Part shown: in pieces, positions 23,848 to 26,048 of the stretch
Layout of the letters: the number at the start of each line of letters is the position of its first letter
Position numbering within the stretch: position 1 is the stretch's first letter
Assembly (NCBI GenBank): GCA_964533785.1
Contig: CAZHNG010000054.1
Span: forward strand, 1-26,048
Length of the DNA: 26,048 nucleotides
Direction: 5' to 3'
Origin: JANQRV01 sp964533785
GTDB lineage: Bacteria; Bacteroidota; Bacteroidia; Chitinophagales; Saprospiraceae
Position numbers and translations under genes: made by a program
The notes under the pieces: generated by a model
Database searches by the model: none
Seen by the model: the letters and a program-made list of their open reading frames with translations, nothing else
Told to the model about the DNA's origin: nothing

Positions 23848-24768
23848 ATGAATCGTAGAATTTTCCTCCAAAAATTAGGTGTCAGCACTGTCTTAGTCGG
23901 TGCGGGCAATTTTCCATTGGGCGCATTTAATGATCCGAGTACGGTAAGGCTGACCATTTTACATACCAATGATGTGCACAGCAGGATCGAGCCCTTTCCG
24001 ATGGATGGCGGGCGCAACCAGGGATTGGGGGGAGCTGCCCGGAGAGCTGCGTTGATCGAAAAGGTTCGTCGGCTTGAGAAGCACGTTTTGCTCTTGGATT
24101 GCGGAGATATTTTTCAGGGCACACCATATTTCAATTATTTTGGTGGAGAACTGGAGTTTAAGCTGATGTCCCGCATGAGTTATGATGCAGCCACCATTGG
24201 CAATCACGATTTCGATGCCGGGATAGATGGGCTGGTCAAGCAATTACCAAACGCCAATTTCCCTTTTGTGATCAGTAACTACGATTTTTCTGATACTCCT
24301 ATGAATGGCCGTTCTAAGCCGTATCTCATTCTGGAGAGGGGGCCGCTGAAAATTGGTATTCTGGGGGTAGGCATCGAATTGAAAGGGCTCGTCCCCGCCC
24401 CACTCTACGGCGACACCTTATATCTCGATCCCGTTCAACAGGCCAATAAGTATGCAGCTATCTTAAAAAATGATGAGAAATGTGACTATGTTATTTGTCT
24501 TTCTCACCTTGGCTTTAAATATGCTCCAGAGGAAAATAAAGTAGATGACATTGATCTGGCGAAAAACTCACGATACATCGATCTCATCCTGGGCGGACAC
24601 ACTCATACGTTCTTAAGTCAGCCGGAGTTATTGGCTAACCAGGCGGGAGAGCCGGTCTACGTTAACCAGGCGGGCTGGGCCGGCATTTTACTTGGTCGAC
24701 TGGATATCTATTTTGAGCGAAATAGTAAGAAAAAATGTGTGGGTTGCAGGAATATTGTAATCAAGTAG
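23848..24768 (+). CDS. Tat-exported metallophosphoesterase (5'-nucleotidase N-terminal domain)
   Basis: The 306-residue protein begins with a twin-arginine-type signal (NRRIFLQKLG, then a hydrophobic stretch). It continues with only the catalytic domain of UshA-like 5'-nucleotidases. All five metallophosphoesterase motifs are visible: D42/H44 in NDVHSR, D84 in LDCGDIF, N119/H120 in GNHDFD, H220 in LSHLG, and H251/H253 in GGHTHTF. These bind two metal ions and hydrolyse nucleoside 5'-phosphates or related phosphoesters. The C-terminal binding domain is supplied by the separate lipoprotein gene upstream, so the two products probably work together outside the cytoplasm. Confidence 0.92.
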   Translation: MNRRIFLQKLGVSTVLVGAGNFPLGAFNDPSTVRLTILHTNDVHSRIEPFPMDGGRNQGLGGAARRAALIEKVRRLEKHVLLLDCGDIFQGTPYFNYFGGELEFKLMSRMSYDAATIGNHDFDAGIDGLVKQLPNANFPFVISNYDFSDTPMNGRSKPYLILERGPLKIGILGVGIELKGLVPAPLYGDTLYLDPVQQANKYAAILKNDEKCDYVICLSHLGFKYAPEENKVDDIDLAKNSRYIDLILGGHTHTFLSQPELLANQAGEPVYVNQAGWAGILLGRLDIYFERNSKKKCVGCRNIVIK

Positions 24769-24800
24769 AAAACGCAAGAGACGGTAAGAGGGGGACAATA

Positions 24801-24845
24801 CCTGCCTGCCCGATCGGCCTGATGCCAATCGGCCGAGCAGGCAGG
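24801..24845. repeat. Imperfect palindrome with CCTGCCTGC/GCAGGCAGG arms
   Basis: The 9-bp outer arms (24801-24809, 24837-24845) are perfectly complementary. The inside contains two direct ATCGGCC copies and pairs only partly. It lies in the 177-base gap after the metallophosphoesterase gene and may act as a terminator-like or REP-like element. A related CAGGCAGGCAG run is found near 17984. Nothing else is recognisable in this gap. Confidence 0.55.
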
Positions 24846-24945
24846 GGAGCATAGTATTTCATCTTTAAGCATTCATAAATGTGATTAAACATTCCAGACA
24901 GCCTCTAAAATAATTTGTAAACCAAACAATTAACATAATATAATC

Positions 24946-25950
24946 ATGAGTACCACCAGACTAACGCCATTATCAAGGATACTTATCGTTATCGCCATAC
25001 TGGCGGGTTTATTCTTTTTATTCCGCAAGTACATACCAGAGGCGGGCAAAGAGAGTAGCCAAACCATTACCACCGAGCAGATCGTCGAAGAGAAAAAGCA
25101 AACAACAACGACGGAGGCGAAAACGGTTGACCGGGCGGTCAAAACCTTTGATTACACCCCACCTCTTCCAGTCAATGGAAAATTGAAAGGAGTGGTAGAA
25201 CTAGGTGCAGCGGGATTTAATTCGTTTATCGTTGAAGTTGACCGCAGCAAAAACTGGCAGCTGAAAAAAGCTGACTACGGTAATAGTCTTGTGATCGATG
25301 GTCTAGCCTCCGGACAAGACATCACCACCGGCCTGAAAGCCTATATCGCCCAAATTCTGGACTATGGTGTTTCCGGCAAGGATATCCATTTTGTGGTAAG
25401 TTCCGGCGCACAAAAAGTGGAAGTTACTCAACAGATCATCAATGGACTAAAAAGCCTGCGTTATGTTGTGAATACGGTTACGCCCGAAGAAGAAGGCTCT
25501 TATGCTTTACAAGCTGCCCTTCCAGAGGTTTACCGTGAACGGGCCTTTGTGGTAGATATCGGATCTGGTAATACCAAAGTTTCCTGGATACAAGATGGAA
25601 GCATTAAAGCAATGGAGACGTACGGATCTAAATATTACGCAAATAATACGCCCGATAATCAAGTATACGATTCGGCGAAAAGCATCGGCTTGCAGGTACC
25701 CAGAGATAAGCGGGAAGTGTGCTTTATGATCGGTGGCGTGCCTTTCAATCTGGCGAAAGATATCCGCCAGGGTGAAGAGCGGTATACGGTATTAAAATTG
25801 CCAGATGCCTATACCGGCATAGAAGAAGCCAAAACCAAAAGTGGCCTAAATATCTACGAGGGTATCAAAGATGGCAGTAATTGTGACGTTTATGTGTTTG
25901 ACTGGGATGCCAATTTCACGATCGGCTTTTTATTGTCCTTGCCTTATTAA
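24946..25950 (+). CDS. Single-span membrane protein with a Ppx/GppA-like (ASKHA) fold
   Basis: The 334-residue protein has one membrane helix (about 11-27), a Thr/Glu/Lys-rich linker (about 33-68), and a globular domain. Its motifs resemble the actin-like phosphatase fold of exopolyphosphatase/GppA: VVELGAAGFNSFIVEVD (83-99) for the first phosphate loop, VVSSGAQK (150-157), and VVDIGSGNTK (202-211) for the second loop. MIGGVPFNL (261-269) may stand for the adenosine motif. Topology by the positive-inside rule (RLTPLSR before the helix) would put the domain outside the cytoplasm, where ATP is scarce, so it may bind another phosphate compound or be a non-enzymatic sensor. It is not a standard ppx or gppA gene; no precise function is known. 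Confidence 0.75.
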   Translation: MSTTRLTPLSRILIVIAILAGLFFLFRKYIPEAGKESSQTITTEQIVEEKKQTTTTEAKTVDRAVKTFDYTPPLPVNGKLKGVVELGAAGFNSFIVEVDRSKNWQLKKADYGNSLVIDGLASGQDITTGLKAYIAQILDYGVSGKDIHFVVSSGAQKVEVTQQIINGLKSLRYVVNTVTPEEEGSYALQAALPEVYRERAFVVDIGSGNTKVSWIQDGSIKAMETYGSKYYANNTPDNQVYDSAKSIGLQVPRDKREVCFMIGGVPFNLAKDIRQGEERYTVLKLPDAYTGIEEAKTKSGLNIYEGIKDGSNCDVYVFDWDANFTIGFLLSLPY

Positions 25951-25953
25951 GGA

Positions 25954-25995
25954 CTAGACTTTTGACGCTAGACTCTAGAAGTTAGACTAAAAACT
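25954..25995. repeat. Degenerate heptanucleotide repeat array C
   Basis: Six 7-base units in register read CTAGACT, TTTGACG, CTAGACT, CTAGAAG, TTAGACT and AAAAACT. This is the reverse complement type of the unit at 20-50: both arrays contain GTCTAGCGTCAAAAGTC or its complement. It begins four bases after the last gene's stop codon. The remaining bases to the window end hold no supported feature. Confidence 0.7.
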
Positions 25996-26048
25996 CTAAC
26001 TAATTGACAATCAACGGAAATTTTATTTATTCTGAAAAATTGATATCC

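Overview
The window looks like a chromosomal segment of a Bacteroidota bacterium, most likely from the Saprospiria/Lewinella side of the phylum. The evidence is: several start sites preceded by a TAnnTTTG-like -7 box, few Shine-Dalgarno sites, a DUF3810 protein, a secG gene behind a conserved TPR-type gene, a two-piece 5'-nucleotidase, and dispersed short repeats of a kind common in that phylum. The placement is inferred from gene content, not from a marker tree. No tRNA, rRNA, CRISPR array, transposase or phage gene was seen.

Left part (1-7600). A secreted endonuclease/exonuclease/phosphatase-fold protein (+) is followed by a large caspase-like protein (-) with three 41-residue repeats and a C-terminal FGE-sulfatase/C-type-lectin-like domain. 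The end of that domain resembles the variable region of a diversity-generating retroelement target. Near-identical 52-bp repeats bracket this gene. Next come a DUF3810 membrane protein with an HExxH motif and a compact minus-strand cluster (unknown psi-like gene, rdgB, TPR-like gene, secG) that ends at a strong terminator.

Middle part (7600-17800). ilvE (+) converges on an RlpA-like DPBB/SPOR protein (-). Then come two plus-strand genes: a membrane-anchored protein with three OmpA-like domains, and a 1170-residue membrane-anchored coiled-coil protein. The latter carries an exact 46-residue super-repeat and a C-terminal tandem helix-hairpin-helix module. After a cluster of hairpins come a short-chain dehydrogenase (-) lacking the usual catalytic serine, a possible small RNA unit, and dihydrolipoamide dehydrogenase (lpdA) with its terminator.

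Right part (17800-26048). A minus-strand export pair encodes a C39-peptidase ABC transporter and an HlyD-type adaptor, typical of double-glycine peptide export, but no precursor peptide was found beside it. A DPM1/GtrB-like glycosyltransferase follows. Then come a lipoprotein with only the C-terminal 5'-nucleotidase domain, and a Tat-type protein with only the N-terminal metallophosphoesterase domain. The two are separated by a heptanucleotide array. The last gene is a single-span protein with a Ppx/GppA-like (actin/ASKHA) fold predicted to lie outside the cytoplasm. Degenerate 7-bp repeats recur near gene ends throughout.

The strongest candidates for something new are the caspase/lectin-like protein with its possible hypervariable tail, and the OmpA x3 plus 46-residue-repeat coiled-coil/HHH pair.
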